The translations under genes and the position numbers were made by a program. From Pogostemon cablin (lineage: Eukaryota; Streptophyta; Magnoliopsida; Lamiales; Lamiaceae): a DNA stretch of 64,000 bases. Below, piece after piece: positions 20,745 through 33,035 of the stretch (position 1 is the first letter of the stretch; every line of letters starts with the position of its first letter). The stretch is taken from assembly GCA_023678885.1 (NCBI GenBank), contig CM042983.1, forward strand, positions 22,612,279-22,676,278, in the 5' to 3' direction. Under the pieces are notes generated by a model. The model did no database searches. It worked only from the letters and a program-made list of their open reading frames with translations, and was not told where the DNA came from.

Positions 20745-21865
20745 ATGGCTGACGATCAGGCCCCAACTCCCATGTGGGATCAGTATAAGCTGAAGCATAC
20801 CATGAACGCTGGGTTGAATGGACCCGCAATTACTGCGGAGAGTTTTGAGTTGCCATTTGGACTGATCCGAATAGTACAAGCACAACAGTTTAGTGGTAAT
20901 CCTTTGGAGAATCCTAGTGAGCATCTGCAGTTATTTAATGAGTATGCGAGGATGCAGAAGTATAGGAATGTTCCAGAAGATGCTATCAGAATGAGGCCTT
21001 TCCCATTCTCACTAACGGAGAAAGCCAAAGAGTGGTACAATAACCTTCCTACAGGATGTTGTACTACATGGGAACAATTGGCTGATAAGTTCTTGAACAA
21101 GTACTTCCCTCCTTCCAAGAGCTTTAAGGTGAAGCAAAAGATCACACAATTTAAACAAGGAGGCTTGGAGAGTTTCTATGAGGCGTGGGAAAGATTCAAA
21201 GAGCTACCGCGTTGTGGTCCACAACATGAATTTACAAAAGATACCTACTTAGGCTTCTTCTATCAAGGCCTAAGGGGTGATTCAAGAGTGTTGGTGGACG
21301 CAACAGCTGGTGGATCGATCATCAAAAAGTCAGCAGATGAAGCAGAAGAGATCTTTAAGGGGATGGCAGCTAACACATATGATTGGCCGATGGAGAGATC
21401 AGAAGGAGGAACCGCTTTTGATAAAGTGGCTAAAGTAGAAGTTCAGGTCCCAACAGTAGTGAGATATCAGAATTAAAGAGTCAACTTAGTGAGCTGCATA
21501 AGAAGATGGATCGTCTCGAAATAGGTAACAGAGGAGAGGAAGGTATGATGGTTGGAGATGAAGATTAGATGGAGGAAGCGAATTATGCTATGGGTAAGAA
21601 TTTTCAAGGGGATTACAGAAATAGACAGAATTTCAGACCTAGTAATCAGCAAGTGGGTTACCAAGGAAATTCCAACTTCAACAATCAAAGAAGGAATGAT
21701 AATCTTTCATATGCTAACCCGAATAATGCAGTTGGACCTCCTCCAGGAATTGATCTATCCCATAAGCCAATTGAAGGAAAGGCACCAATAGATGATGAGA
21801 TGAGAATGTTAATGAAGCAGCAAGAGGACCTTATGAAGCAACAAGGAGAACAGATACAGCAGCAC
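20745..21865 (+). pseudogene. gag: E2 gag, broken and interrupted
   Basis: Starts ATG 20745 (MADDQAPTPMWDQYK). Gag core with FSLTEKAKEWYNNLP, TTWEQLADKFLNKYFPPSKS and FYEAWERFKELPRCGPQHEF, open to 21476. A frameshift at about 21440-21460 moves the gag coding into another frame (ELKSQLSELHKKMDRLE), then TAG at 21566, then EEANYAMGKNFQGDYRNRQN and a Gln-rich end. A minus-strand solo LTR enters at 21866 and the frame resumes in register at 23426. Confidence 0.88.
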
Positions 21866-23420
21866 TGATGAGCATTTTCTCAACACACAAAATTAATCCT
21901 CAAGTATAAGGATATCAATTGTAGTTTCAAAAGGTGATCAAGTAATTATCGAATCCAAGGGACGGATTATTATCAATTCAACTATATTCTATTTAACTAA
22001 GATTATGTTGGCAAAATTGATTTGGTTTGTTTATTAAACGAAATAACATAAATTGAAATAACAAAGTAATTAAACAAGCAATAGAGAAACTTTGGTGGTG
22101 GTCAAGTAATTAATAGAGTAGTTCGTCAGGTAATCCAGTTTTACTTATTAATTTCCTTTCCATGTGTTGTTGTCCGACTCTGCCTTGTGGTTTATGGACG
22201 CATCACTAAACCATGCAAGCATACTCTATAGACACAAGTGAGCAAGCGTATGAAACGTGTGAATATCCTCGGAGCAAGATGTATACTTTACCCCCCTTTC
22301 TAGGTACTATCATAATCAATTATTTCCCGTGCACTTAGTACTCTAACCCGATTTGATCTCCCTTTTTAGGTACTATAAAGTTATACTCTTTATCCTACTT
22401 ATCAACCGAATATGATTCAATTAACAAGTATCTATATAAGATAGTTTTTATAAAACTTCAGAATCCCTTCACTTAGAATTATAATATACAATCCTGCTAA
22501 GCGGTGAACGCACTCAATCAATAACCAAGAGATGTATTCAGACTCTACATAATAGTTAAAGATGCACAAAACGACCGTGAGTATGAATTAAAAAGGCACA
22601 ATCTTATATAGAATAAACCACAAGTAGTGTTGTACGGAGTTTACACATGAAAATTCAATTAACTCATAAAACTTTCATAACCCTAGAACTACCGGAGTGG
22701 TTCTAGCCCATGATTGATCTAAGAACAACCATGGCTAGTTGGTATTATCTTACTTGACTCGCCAGACGAACCTCTCCTCACGACTCTTTCAGACGATGGT
22801 AGGGCTTGGTGAAGGATGGATGATGAATGCTTGATCTTCATTCTCCTGTGAAAACTCTTCTTTTATACTTGTAACCTCTCCTTATGGGCCTTGGATGGGC
22901 TTCTTAAGCAAACACACGCACTGAAGGTGTAAAAATATGAATTTGGTACGTTTCTGGACGTCGATTCGACCAAACATGTTGGTCGAACTCCTGCATGCTG
23001 GTCGAATCCCTCTGTAACTTAGCTTCTGATCCAGGATTCGATCAGGATGTTGGTCGAACTGGATACTTCCTGATCGAACCGGCACTGCTTCTATTCAGGC
23101 TTTCAGTTCGACCATGGTTCGACCAAGTGGTTTGGTTGAACACAACTTTTTTGAGCTCAGTTCGACTAGAGACATTGGTCGAACTCCTTCCTTCTTGGTC
23201 GAATCCCCCCCTGCGTGGTCGAATCCATCCCTGTTTCTTCCTCTTTCTAAATCCGATCACTTCCAACTCGTTTTCCATAGAAAATCAGCTCAAATAGCCT
23301 TGTAAGCCCCCGATTCGTGACTTTCCACCAAGTATAGCAATTCACATCGAATTACCATCATTAATTACACTATAAGTATATGAATCTGGGCTCAAAACTA
23401 GTGAATTTACACACTCATCA
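21866..23420 (-). mobile_element. solo LTR of the E1 family inserted in E2 gag
   Basis: Reverse-complement relative of the E1 LTRs. Plus-strand ends TGATGAGCATTTTCTC and ACACTCATCA, flanked by agcac (21861-21865) and agcat (23421-23425), a 4/5 TSD. Contains a diverged TTCGACC/GGTCGAA array at about 22960-23225 (many TGGTCGAAC and GATTCGACC half-sites) and a TATA region near 22860 on the minus strand. A solo LTR arises by LTR-LTR recombination deleting the interior. It is clearly more diverged from E1 than the two E1 LTRs are from each other. Confidence 0.92.
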
Positions 23421-23425
23421 AGCAT

Positions 23426-25326
23426 GGAGAATAGTTGAACTTGATGATCTAGCTGATGATGACAACTAAAGAGCAATCTGAAAGCAAACAGAAAGAAATT
23501 GATATTGCTCTTGGACAGTTGTATGCTGCAGTTGGGAGATTAGAGCAACAAGATAAGTTTCCATCCCAAATGATAACGAATCCTAAAGAGCAAGTTATGG
23601 CTATCACCTTGAGGAGTGGAACACAGTACAAGAGTCCAAAAAAGCCATCTGATCGAGCTGAAGTCGAAATAGAGGTCAAAAAATTGGATGAGAATGAACA
23701 TGTCGGTGCTGACACGCTGCACGACTCGTTCCAGACTCGGCACGACTCGTGTAGCCCTGAAGTCAGGCAATCAGACGCATCATGCCCGCCGACAGCTGAA
23801 AACACAACCAGCACGACTCGTGCACCATTCCAGCACAACTTGTGCCAAGGCAAACAAACTATTGATGGTGGCTTGAACGTGGGCGACACGACCAAGAATG
23901 ATGGTGACTCGTGCCACTCTTCGAAAAAAAATTTAGAAATTCATCTCGATCCTCTTGCATCTGATCTCGTCCGGAATGATTTCCATGTGCCTAAAACTGA
24001 TGAAAATTCAAAAGAACCTGAAGTTAGATTGAAAAAGTGGCAAATAGCTAAGGCAGCAAGAAAAGAGAAAGAAAAAGAAGTGGAATTTGAGAGGGATATT
24101 TGGGGGATTCCAAAGACAAAGAATCCTATTTCGTTTCCACAGCAATTTTTGAAGAAAGGATTAGATGAAAAATTCAAGAAGTTTGTGGAGATGTTTAAGA
24201 AGATCCATATCAGTATTCCTTTAGCAGAAGCTTTAGAAGAGACGCCCAATTATGCAAGGTTCTTGAAAGATATCATGTCTAAGAAGAGGAGTTTGACTGG
24301 GAATGAGTCAGTGAATAAGATAGAAAGCTGCAGTTCTGTGATACAAAAGAAACTTCCTATGAAGTTGAAAGATCCGGGAAGCTTTACCATATCTTGTGAA
24401 ATTGGAAAAGGACAAGCTAAAAGAGCCTTATGTGATTTGGGAGCTAGCATTAATCTGATGCCATATTCCGTGTTCAAGAAGCTTGGTTTGGGGGAGCTGA
24501 AGCGACATCAGTAGCATTGCAGCTTGCTGATAGATCCTTGACTTACCCACGGGGGGTAGTTGAAGATGTCCTAGTGAAAATGGGAAAGTTCATATTTCCA
24601 GTGGACTTCATTGTGCTAGATATGGAAGAAGAAGAAGATGACAGATTTCTTCTAATTTTGGGAAGGCAATTCCTTGCGACTGCAGGATCTCACATTGATG
24701 TAAAGAAGGGGGAACTGAAGTTGCAAGTTAATGATGAAGAAGTCATCTTTTCACTTGAGAGATTTATGAAGTGGCCTACTGATATGAAAGAGTACAGAAG
24801 CATCAAAGAAGTAGAGGGAGCCGTGGAGGAGAGCTTGCCTTTGATCCTGTCTAAGGATCCTGTTGAAAAATGCCGAAGTAAACTTCTTGCTTTTCTTTCT
24901 ATTGATTTTGATGACAGGTATGATGAGCTTTCTAATGGATACATTGAATACTTACATAAATCTAATTGCAGGGATTTAGCAAGAAAGCTTAAGCCGACTA
25001 TTGCGAGTCTCACAATTACAAGTGTAGGAGACACAACACCTTTAAAGGTGGCGGAGGATGTAGTAGTTAAGGTTGAGAAGAAGGATGTAGACAAAGGAAT
25101 AATAGATGATGCTTACTTGAAGCCTCCTAACTTACCACCAGATACCCACAAATTTGAAAATGCTTTCTCTCTTTCTTTATTTTGTGATCAATTTTATCCT
25201 AACTTTGATCTTGATAGTGATAGGAGTGATTCTGAAATTGAGTGGAAGATTGACAGGAATGAGATGAGAAATTTGAGAAAGGAGATTCTACTGATCATAT
25301 GGTGCCTAAGAAAAGTAAGGAGGTAA
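23426..25326 (+). pseudogene. E2 gag C-terminus, coding palindrome array and protease
   Basis: Resumes the gag frame after the solo LTR, with TAG at 23432 and 23450, then an open frame 23456-24514: LGQLYAAVGRLEQQDKFPS and MAITLRSGTQYKSP, the palindrome-encoded region (TLHDSFQTRHDSC...), a WGIPKTKNPISFPQQF linker, and the protease motif CDLGASINLMPYS at about 24430. A one-base indel near 24497-24503 shifts the rest to another frame (QLADRSLTYPRGVVEDVLVK, ILGRQFLATAG where Pro is usual), which ends at 25326. The acidic C-terminal part does not lead into RT. Confidence 0.88.
23710..23915. repeat. coding GCACGACTCGTGC palindromes in E2 gag-protease spacer
   Basis: Half-sites include GCACGACTCGTTCCAG, GGCACGACTCGTGTAG, CAGCACGACTCGTGCACC, CAGCACAACTTGTGCC and GGTGACTCGTGCC. 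Same palindrome as in the E2 LTR, placed in the same gap between gag and protease where E1 carries its own palindrome. Confidence 0.85.
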
Positions 25327-25416
25327 GTGTGGATGATAAGAGGGGGACAAAGTATTGGAAGGTGAAGATGAAAGAAGATCGCCCTCTTAATCAGTAGTCT
25401 ACAAAAATTCTGCATT

Positions 25417-25470
25417 CCGTCGTGACTCTCCGACGTTAAACATGAGCGCTTGTTGGGGGCTTACCCTCCT
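25417..25470 (+). promoter_or_regulatory. conserved post-pol hairpin and GCGCTTGTTGGGGGC motif, E2
   Basis: CGTCGTGACTCTCCGACG with perfect CGTCG/CGACG arms, then GAGCGCTTGTTGGGGGCTTA and CCCTCC. Matches E1 12091-12144 although pol is gone from E2. Confidence 0.6.
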
Positions 25471-25561
25471 GTTTTATTGCTTTTATGTGTATGTTTGGTG
25501 TGAAAAATTTTATTAGTATGGTATTTACTTTTTACAAACTTAGTTTCTCACTTAGTTTGAA

Positions 25562-25577
25562 CTAAGTTTGGGGAGGT
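25562..25577 (+). promoter_or_regulatory. internal polypurine tract copy, E2
   Basis: CTAAGTTTGGGGAGGT, equivalent to the internal tract of E1 at 12253 and to E2's own 3' PPT. Confidence 0.45.
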
Positions 25578-25578
25578 G

Positions 25579-27298
25579 GACGTGCATCCCAATGTCTTGA
25601 AGCACCAAGGTAAGTTTTCTTCACTTTTGTGTGATGCTTGGAGGTTGATTTTTTTTAGAATTTTTGAAATTTATTTCGAATTTTTAAATTTTTTTGTGAC
25701 TATCCAAGTGTCTTGTTTGTTTTGTTTTCCTAGATTTGGAGTGTGGTTAATTTTTGGTTGAATTTTTGAGTTTCTCCTATGATTTTACTGATGAGTTCTG
25801 ATTGGTATGAGATATGTTTGAGCTTTAATGATTATGAAGGATATCAGAGTAGCAAAAAGAAGTGAGTTCTATCTGAGGCCTACACCTGACCGAGTTGAAT
25901 AACTCGAGGAGCTTGCAAGATGTGGAGGAGATTAAAAATCAGGTGCACTAGTTTCTTTATTTTAATTTTTATGTGATAAATTGTGTTGATTCTTGAGTAG
26001 TTGAGGTGTTATAATTTGAGTTTCTGGGTGTGTGTTTAGTAAGGATTTATTTGTTAGATTTCCGCAAGAAATTCATATGCTCTTAAAATTGATGAAGAGA
26101 GTGTACTTAAGTTATATTGTGATATGAAGTTCTATGTGTACTTGTAAGATATTACTTACCATGAAGAGTGCTCTATTACTTGTTAAAACCCATGTGAGAT
26201 TTGAGCCTTTGGATCATGTACATAAACACATGATATTTCTTTCTGGTGAGTATCATTCTTGTGCGTGTATTCTAGAACTTGCCACTTGTCTTGCTTGAGA
26301 CTACATGTTATGTTAGTTGATGGGAGATGATTTAAGGTCATCCTTGATATTATGAGTCACTTAGCCAAATAATTCCCTATGATATGATTGTTTATCCGTA
26401 GTTAGTCTCGTTGAGCTTTAAAACCTCATTCTTTGGCAACCTACGAGAAATAACTACTTTGAGTATCTTAGTGATTTTTTTTAGCCGTGATTGTCCTTCT
26501 AAAAGATAATTAATGGCTTTTCAAAGTGAATTGATGGAGCTTTATAACAACTTGGGAAGGAATGAAATTGGTGTTGAAAGAGTGATTGATCTTGAAAATG
26601 CATCTAAAGAAAATCAAGGAGTAGTGCTTAATCTAGTACTCTATTGAAATAAGCACCATAGGGTAGTGCCAGAAACTGGTACCCTATGGAGGATGCGTGA
26701 GGTAGTGCTCAAAACTGGTACCTTAAGAGAAGGAAAGAAATGTATATGTTGTGCGTGGAAGAGGAAAATTGAAGAGAAAAGGAGGATTATGTGCTTAGTT
26801 GAAGTGAGTAAGAAGAATGAAAGATCATGATAGAGTGCACGCTTGATTGATCCGAGTTTTGAGTCACTTATCCATATATTTCCTACTATAACCAAAGAGC
26901 CAATATTACATCCTAATAAAAGTCCTTTTTGATCTCATTATCGAATCATACTTTTAAGTGGTGGAGAGTTTGAGACGTTTGGCAAGCTTATGGTTACCCA
27001 TGTACTTGAATTGACTTTGAGCGTAAACACCATACCCTATAAGTGTACATCTTTTACACTTGAGTACGAGTGATATACTTCCTGTGAGAATGAGTTAATG
27101 GAGCATTTTAATTGGTAGTAATTGTCTTAACTTGTATGCTATGAATGAATTATTACATGTAATGAGAGTTGCATGACCGGAGTTAATGACAATTGTATTT
27201 TGAATGGCCTAGTTGTCATATCCCTTGTTTTCCATTTGATTTCTATACTATCTTTCTTCTTTGTTTGATTTCGTTGTTCGGGGATGAACAACATCTTA
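25579..27298 (+). other. E2 3' untranslated region
   Basis: 1.7 kb without a supported gene; the extra ORF of E1 is absent. Includes two GGTAGTGCC motif copies (26661-26684, 26701-26722) and GGGGATGAACAACATC just before the PPT. Confidence 0.65.
26661..26722 (+). repeat. two copies of GGTAGTGCC...GGTACC motif, E2
   Basis: GGGTAGTGCCAGAAACTGG + TACCC, and 16 bases later GGTAGTGCTCAAAACTGG + TACC. Same motif, number and place as in E1 (15921-16028). Confidence 0.75.
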
Positions 27299-27310
27299 AG
27301 TTTGGGGGTT
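27299..27310 (+). other. E2 3' polypurine tract
   Basis: AGTTTGGGGGTT directly before the 3' LTR. Confidence 0.75.
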
Positions 27311-29293
27311 TGTTTAGGGTGAAAATCTGCATATTTTAGGATCCGATTTGTACCGTTTTGTGGAATTTATGTTCGTATTTTAGAATTAAATGGTTAATTT
27401 TCATATATTTAAGATATTGGTGCATTTAAGGTGTTATTTCGAGTTTTTAGGTGGAAAACGGATTAAAAGTGCAAAGTTGGAATGAAGAGTGAAATCGTGA
27501 AAGAATGATGAAAATGCATATCCAATTTACATAATTTTCTGTATTTGTGTAGAAATCCAAATTGATCATGTGATATATGGTTGGAGAGCTACAGAAGAGA
27601 AGGTCATTTTGGCTTAAGAAACACCTCAATCGAAGCTCAGACGGGAGAGTTATGATCAAAACGGTGAAGTTGCACAAGCTGTGCTGATCCTGCACGACTC
27701 GTGCCAGTCATGGCATGGGTCATGCTGGCCACATGAAGCACTCATGCCGGCCAAGATCAGCACGACTGCCCAGTATGTCTCGAACGAGCACCGAGACTGT
27801 CCAGCACGCCCCAAAGGAGCACTACTCGTGCCACTATTTTGCATGACTCGTGCCAAACTCAAATTGATGAATTTTTAGGAGTTCTTTATATGGTTGGAAA
27901 TCCAAAGAAGAGAGAATCGCATGAGAAAAAATGTGACCTCAATCAGAGATCGAATGAAGAAGTTATGAGTAAAACTTTGAGGTCGCACAAACTGCCGACG
28001 GGTTGCACAACCCGTGCGGAATTGCTGCACTAGTGGGTGGCACGACCCGTGCTATGACCTGCACGACTCGTGCCAAGCCCCAGCATATTCGAAATGCCTT
28101 TTTTGGCCCATTCGTATTTTTGATATGAAAAAAGCTCACTTTTGAGAGAGAATTCGAAATTTTCCTGCCTTCAATTATAAAAGGACCCCTTGGGGTGTTC
28201 CAAACCCTAACTCTCCATAACCCTACATATTTTTCCATACCCTTTCACCGCACCATCCCATCCACCCATCTCGGGGAGTTCATCAGTGCTGCTTATATGA
28301 GAAGAAGGGCAAGAAGATTCAGAATCACGGAGGAAAGAATGGAGAATCACGCCATATCTAGGGTTTTTCTTATTTTTTTTTCTTTATTTTGAATAATAGA
28401 CCTATGGGATTGTCTTCATACCTAATCATGTGTGTTGCCTGTAATACCATGGGCTAGTACTTCTTGGATAGTGCTAGGTTTTGAAGGTTGAATTGGTTTG
28501 AATTGATGATCTAAACTAGGTTATGGATTTCTGCAGTATTCTTATTTCAATATTAATGTTTTGAATTGAGATTGATATTTTTGTCTTATATGATCTGTCC
28601 TTATTCATGAAGATGCCAATTACCTTTGCATGTTTATGATTATTGTGTGTGTCATAAAGTGATTATATTTGTCTGTCTGTTTATGGTTAAAGGAGATCTA
28701 ACCATATAACCTTTATTCATTAGAATAATTAATATTGGATACTTAATATATCTATTAATTGCCATTCTAGAGGATTTGATTTCTTAGATTATTAGGTGGG
28801 AATTGGGGATTAATTCTTAAGTACCTATAAAGGAAAGTCTAGTGCTCTAACCTATTAGAAATTTTGCATGAAGTACCTAGAAATGGAGTATGAATTATTC
28901 TTCTGCATCTGAGGGTTTAAACCAGGTTTATGAGTTTACTTTAAAAGAGGGATTTAATATAATTAACTGATTGCTTTCATAAGAACTGCAGGGATTTTAA
29001 CCAATTGTCTAGTGATTTGATTTGATTAACTGGATTTCCTAGTGCTATCTATCTTCTCTCTTGAACACTTCATCCTTATTTTTATTTGTTATTTTATTAT
29101 TTTAAGTACTTATTTTCTGCTTTCTTAGGTTTAATTAAATTCACTTATAAACCCAGATTTATCTTAGGTTAGAGTTGTCATAAATAGATTAAATAGTAAG
29201 TTTAGAATTATCCCTTGGGTTCTATAATAGACTTGGTCACACGCTGAACTGTCATTGATTTCCTACACTTGGGGACAAGCAAAAAGGTGAACA
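27311..29293 (+). repeat. E2 3' LTR
   Basis: Begins TGTTTAGGG, ends GGTGAACA, TATA-like ATTATAAAAGG at about 28173-28183. Carries the GCACGACTCGTGCC palindromes at about 27686-27855 and 28000-28085. Followed by acatc (TSD partner of agatc). Confidence 0.92.
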
Positions 29294-30560
29294 ACATCAT
29301 ACTTTTAGATTAATTTTTTAATACAATTAAAAGAGGGATAATAGTGGTATTTCACGTATTTATTTTGTATTGATCAATAATATTTTTTCCTTATGTATCT
29401 CATAGTAATATTGTTATATGGAATGTACCTAATAGTAATGGACTCTTTAATAATATATAACATAATATATATCAAATCAAATAAAAATTTTGAATTTGAC
29501 ATATAATATATAAATAAAATTTTCATAAAATATAATGTCTTTTTTATCTCATTACTTAAAGACATAAATAAGAATGAATAGTGTAAATTATAAAAAAAAT
29601 GATGATGAACCTTAGAACATTACATGAGTATGTTGTTGTGTTACTTCACTTTGTCAATGCTATCAAGTATCCAATTGGGATCACCTATTCCACTTCCCTA
29701 TTTCATCTCCTATTACATTTATTAGATTTTTACCACGTGTATTAATCTAAGGCCTAAAATACAATCACATGCCCCAAGGGTTTATTAGTCATTAACTAGG
29801 GTATAATATTTTTATGGAAACAAGTTATGAAACAGGGAGTGAAACACCATTGTGGAATAGTGGAATCGGATTGATCAAGTATCACCAATTAGAACATTCC
29901 AATTAGGAATATGATTGCCACGTTATATATTTCCTCATATAACACAAGTAAAATATAGGTCTCATTTTAGAAGAATACCAAATTACATAATTTGTACTAA
30001 GGTTTATAATAAAATATAAATTAGAATATAATGGGGTTGGTAATATAGTATAGACTTTCTTTTCTTAAACCCTCATAATACAGAAACTTAAATTACAATT
30101 ATGTATATAAAATATGTTAATGAACTTGGTCTTACAGATTTATATGTATCAACACTGTATGCATACATGAAGTTAATTTGAAATTAATTAATTATTTAAA
30201 ATCATTAAATACATAAACACAGTGTAACCTAGACATGCAAATTTAAAATTAAACTCTAGAAGCAAATAAATGTAGATTGACAAGTGCAGGATTGAAAACA
30301 TATTATCATGGATGTGATCATTTGAGACATCTCGAAGAATAAAGAAACAAAATATATCACCTAACTACTACATACTTTTATGATGCAATTAAATAATATG
30401 GCAATGCTAGCTAGTGGAAATTTAAAAAATAAAAAATAATATATAGTTCAATCACAAAATTAGTTAATCCAGATTCAAGCAAAAATAGCCTATCTTGGGT
30501 GCTATTTTTTCTTAAAGAGATGTCACACATAAACTATTAAAATAAAAAAGGGGACTCAAG
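29294..30560. other. AT-rich intergenic, nothing recognised
   Basis: About 1.3 kb, no gene, RNA or terminal repeats recognised. It is the 3' flank of the receptor-kinase pseudogene. Confidence 0.6.
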
Positions 30561-30573
30561 TCAATTTCCTCTA

Positions 30574-33035
30574 CTATCTGACTTCTACTTGAGTCATTGT
30601 GATAAAACCTCCTGATTCATTCACTTGAGAAGAAGATCTATAATCACTCTGCAAGAAAAATTCAAGTTGTCTGGGCTGAGGCAACACAGACTCCTCACTA
30701 CTCAACATAACAAATACAGATGACATAATCGGCCTATCGTCTGCATTGTTCTGAACACATAACAACCCGACTTGAGTGCACCTCTTTACTTGGGATTATG
30801 CATACGAGTCGTTATAACATTGATTTATCAGTTCCAAATGTCTATTTTCCATCAAAAGCAGCCATGCCTGCAATAATTAGCATGTGTAGTTTATTAATTT
30901 CCTCTATGTAGTAATATTTCTCACTGTCCAATAATTTGCTACTCAAATGTTCCAAGAAGTCTTGATAGCAAGAAGGATGCTTGAAGGCTTTGTTCTTTTT
31001 TCCACTAACTATTTCCAGTATAATAACTCCCATGCTATAAACATCAGACTTGATGGAGAACACTCCCTCTGAAACATACTCTGGAGCCATATAACCACTG
31101 CAAGAGCTTTGGTTCATCAATCTATGTTCCGACCTCTCTTTCAGTGCTGTCCATAATTTGATCGCCTTGGAATATTCTTGTTAAATCGAAGTCTGAAATC
31201 TTGATGTTTAAATACTCATCTAGTAAGATATTGCACGTCTTAAGGTCTCTGTGGATGATTTTTAGTCTGGAATCATGATGGAGGTAAAGAAGACCTCTTG
31301 CGATCCCTATGATAATATCAAACCACTTTGGTCAATTCAATTATGCACTTCTATTCTCATCTGTATTAAATGAAAAGCAAAATGATGCTTTACTAATTAC
31401 TCCACTTAGTATAAGTGAAAAAAAGATTTAAGGATTGAAGAAATAGCAACCAAAAATGAAACAGTCCAAGCTTTTTTTATGCATGTACTAATAGATTAGC
31501 ATCATTTTCTCTCCTTCAATGCAACATCCCAAAATTTTGATAAGGTTCCTGATTGAAGCTTAGCAATCAACACAACTTCAGTTTTAAACTCTTGAGGGCC
31601 TTGTCTAGAAGTTCTCGATATTCTTTTCACTGCAACTACTTGCGTATCAAATAAGTTCCCTTGCAACAACTAGAGTAGTTTCATCAGTACTTGTATAACT
31701 ACTTGAATAACTCAACTTAAATGTTACTCAATTAACCTTGTATACGGGCCCAAAACCACCTCCACCAATCATATTTTTATCTGAAAACTTATTTGTTGCT
31801 GCTGCAATAGTTGCCAAATCAAACAAAGGTAATTCTAACTCCTCCACTCTTCTTCCATGCTATCCAAGATTACATTCATCTGTCTGTTAAAATCAGCTAT
31901 CATATGTGACATTTCACTGAGAGTACCATTACTTATCTAACCTTATTTTATTCTTCCGATCCTCCATAAGCATCCAAAACAATAGCACATGAAAAGAATT
32001 CCAAAAAAGTGGTAGCAATGGCTATATATAAAGACTTTTGGATTCTCCTTTTACCTTTCAAAAGATGATCACTTGTTAGTGCACTCACATGAGCACGTGA
32101 AAGTACATATTCTCAAAAATAAAAAATTATACCTCCTAGTTCAGAAACAGACACCCGAATATAGATACTTAGAGAGGTATTGACTTCTCCAACGAACTCT
32201 CGAACATCAATCAAGTCCCCGAACCATATAAAACAGCCATGTGTTTCATTCCACAAGTACGGAGCTACTTAAGCTGAGCAGCTACAGTTTTTAAAGCATT
32301 CGTTATGACATGTTTGGCTGCTCATGTTAGTGTCCTTTCGGAAACTAAGTGCATCGGGGGAACTTGTAACTTTCAACCTTGAGAAAACCATCTTCTTTAT
32401 GGCAATCTACTGGAAAAACTCGAGTACATCCTTCTGTATAGCTTGATAAACTCCAATCTTTCTCGGACTTTGGTATGAATCCACTCAAGCACTCACACAT
32501 TGGTGCCTTATTAGATTTACACACAGAATTAGGGTTACATAGCCCATAATCGTTACACATATCGCTTGGTAAAGAATACAAAAGAACCCATACATCTCTG
32601 TCAATGTTCATCATGAATTGTTGAACAGAGCCTAATGAATTCAGGGTTAATCTTAAAAGCACTGAATCATTGTAATGGGATGAGACAAAAACTAACCTAC
32701 CATTTCTGAAAACTGCTTCTGGATTGAACACTAGATCGTGCACCGCTGGAAGCTCAGTGAAGTAGAGCCTGTTCCAAGGGCCCATCTTGAATCGTTTTTT
32801 GTCCCATCTGGAAATTATACTCAATTGGTGTAGCTCTATACCATATTCCCAAGAATCTATGGGTGGGTATTCCGAAAGAGAAGAATCTCAACTCGAATGT
32901 TTGGTCTGAAGAAATTAATGAGTTGCCATCAGTATCACCAAGAGTTTAGCCCAGAAAAAGATTATCGACTCTATGGGAGCAATTGAGAATGGAGATGAAA
33001 CAAAGAGCACTACAGAGAAATTGCAGACGATCCAT
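30574..33035 (-). pseudogene. S-domain (G-type lectin) receptor-like kinase pseudogene
   Basis: Plasma-membrane receptor kinase of the S-locus class, decayed. From the start (ATG at 33035): signal peptide MDRLQFLCSALCFISIL, a stub of the B-lectin domain (FFSFGIPTHRFLGIWYR) with an in-frame TAA near 32945, then a direct jump to the S-locus glycoprotein domain (KMGPWNRLYFTELPAVHD, 32345-32824), EGF-like CNDYGLCNPNSVCKSNKAPM and PAN (CFKNCSCSA, CFIWFGDLIDVREFVGEV). The kinase follows: MIGGGGFGPVYK near 31760, VVAVKRISRTSRQGPQEF near 31620, IIHRDLKTCNILLDEYL near 31230, GYMAPEYVSEGVFSIKSDVY near 31060, C-terminus VQNNADDRPIMSSVFVML. Most of the lectin domain is missing, several frames are broken, and the DFG region reads SDFDL. 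Intact relatives have about 800 residues. Confidence 0.88.

Larger units (their letters stand above)
18537..29293 (+). mobile_element. E2: non-autonomous Athila-type element (gag-protease only)
   Basis: LTRs 18537-20561 and 27311-29293, flanked by agatc and acatc (4/5 TSD). The PBS is identical to that of E1, gag and protease are present, then the sequence passes directly to the post-pol motifs at 25417, so RT, RNase H, integrase and the extra ORF are absent. Without the 1.56 kb solo LTR inserted at 21866, the element is about 9.2 kb. Replication would need enzymes in trans; E1-type elements are the obvious donors given the shared PBS, PPTs and 3' motifs. LTR divergence looks higher than in E1 by eye, and the 5' LTR starts TA instead of TG. 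Confidence 0.9.
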
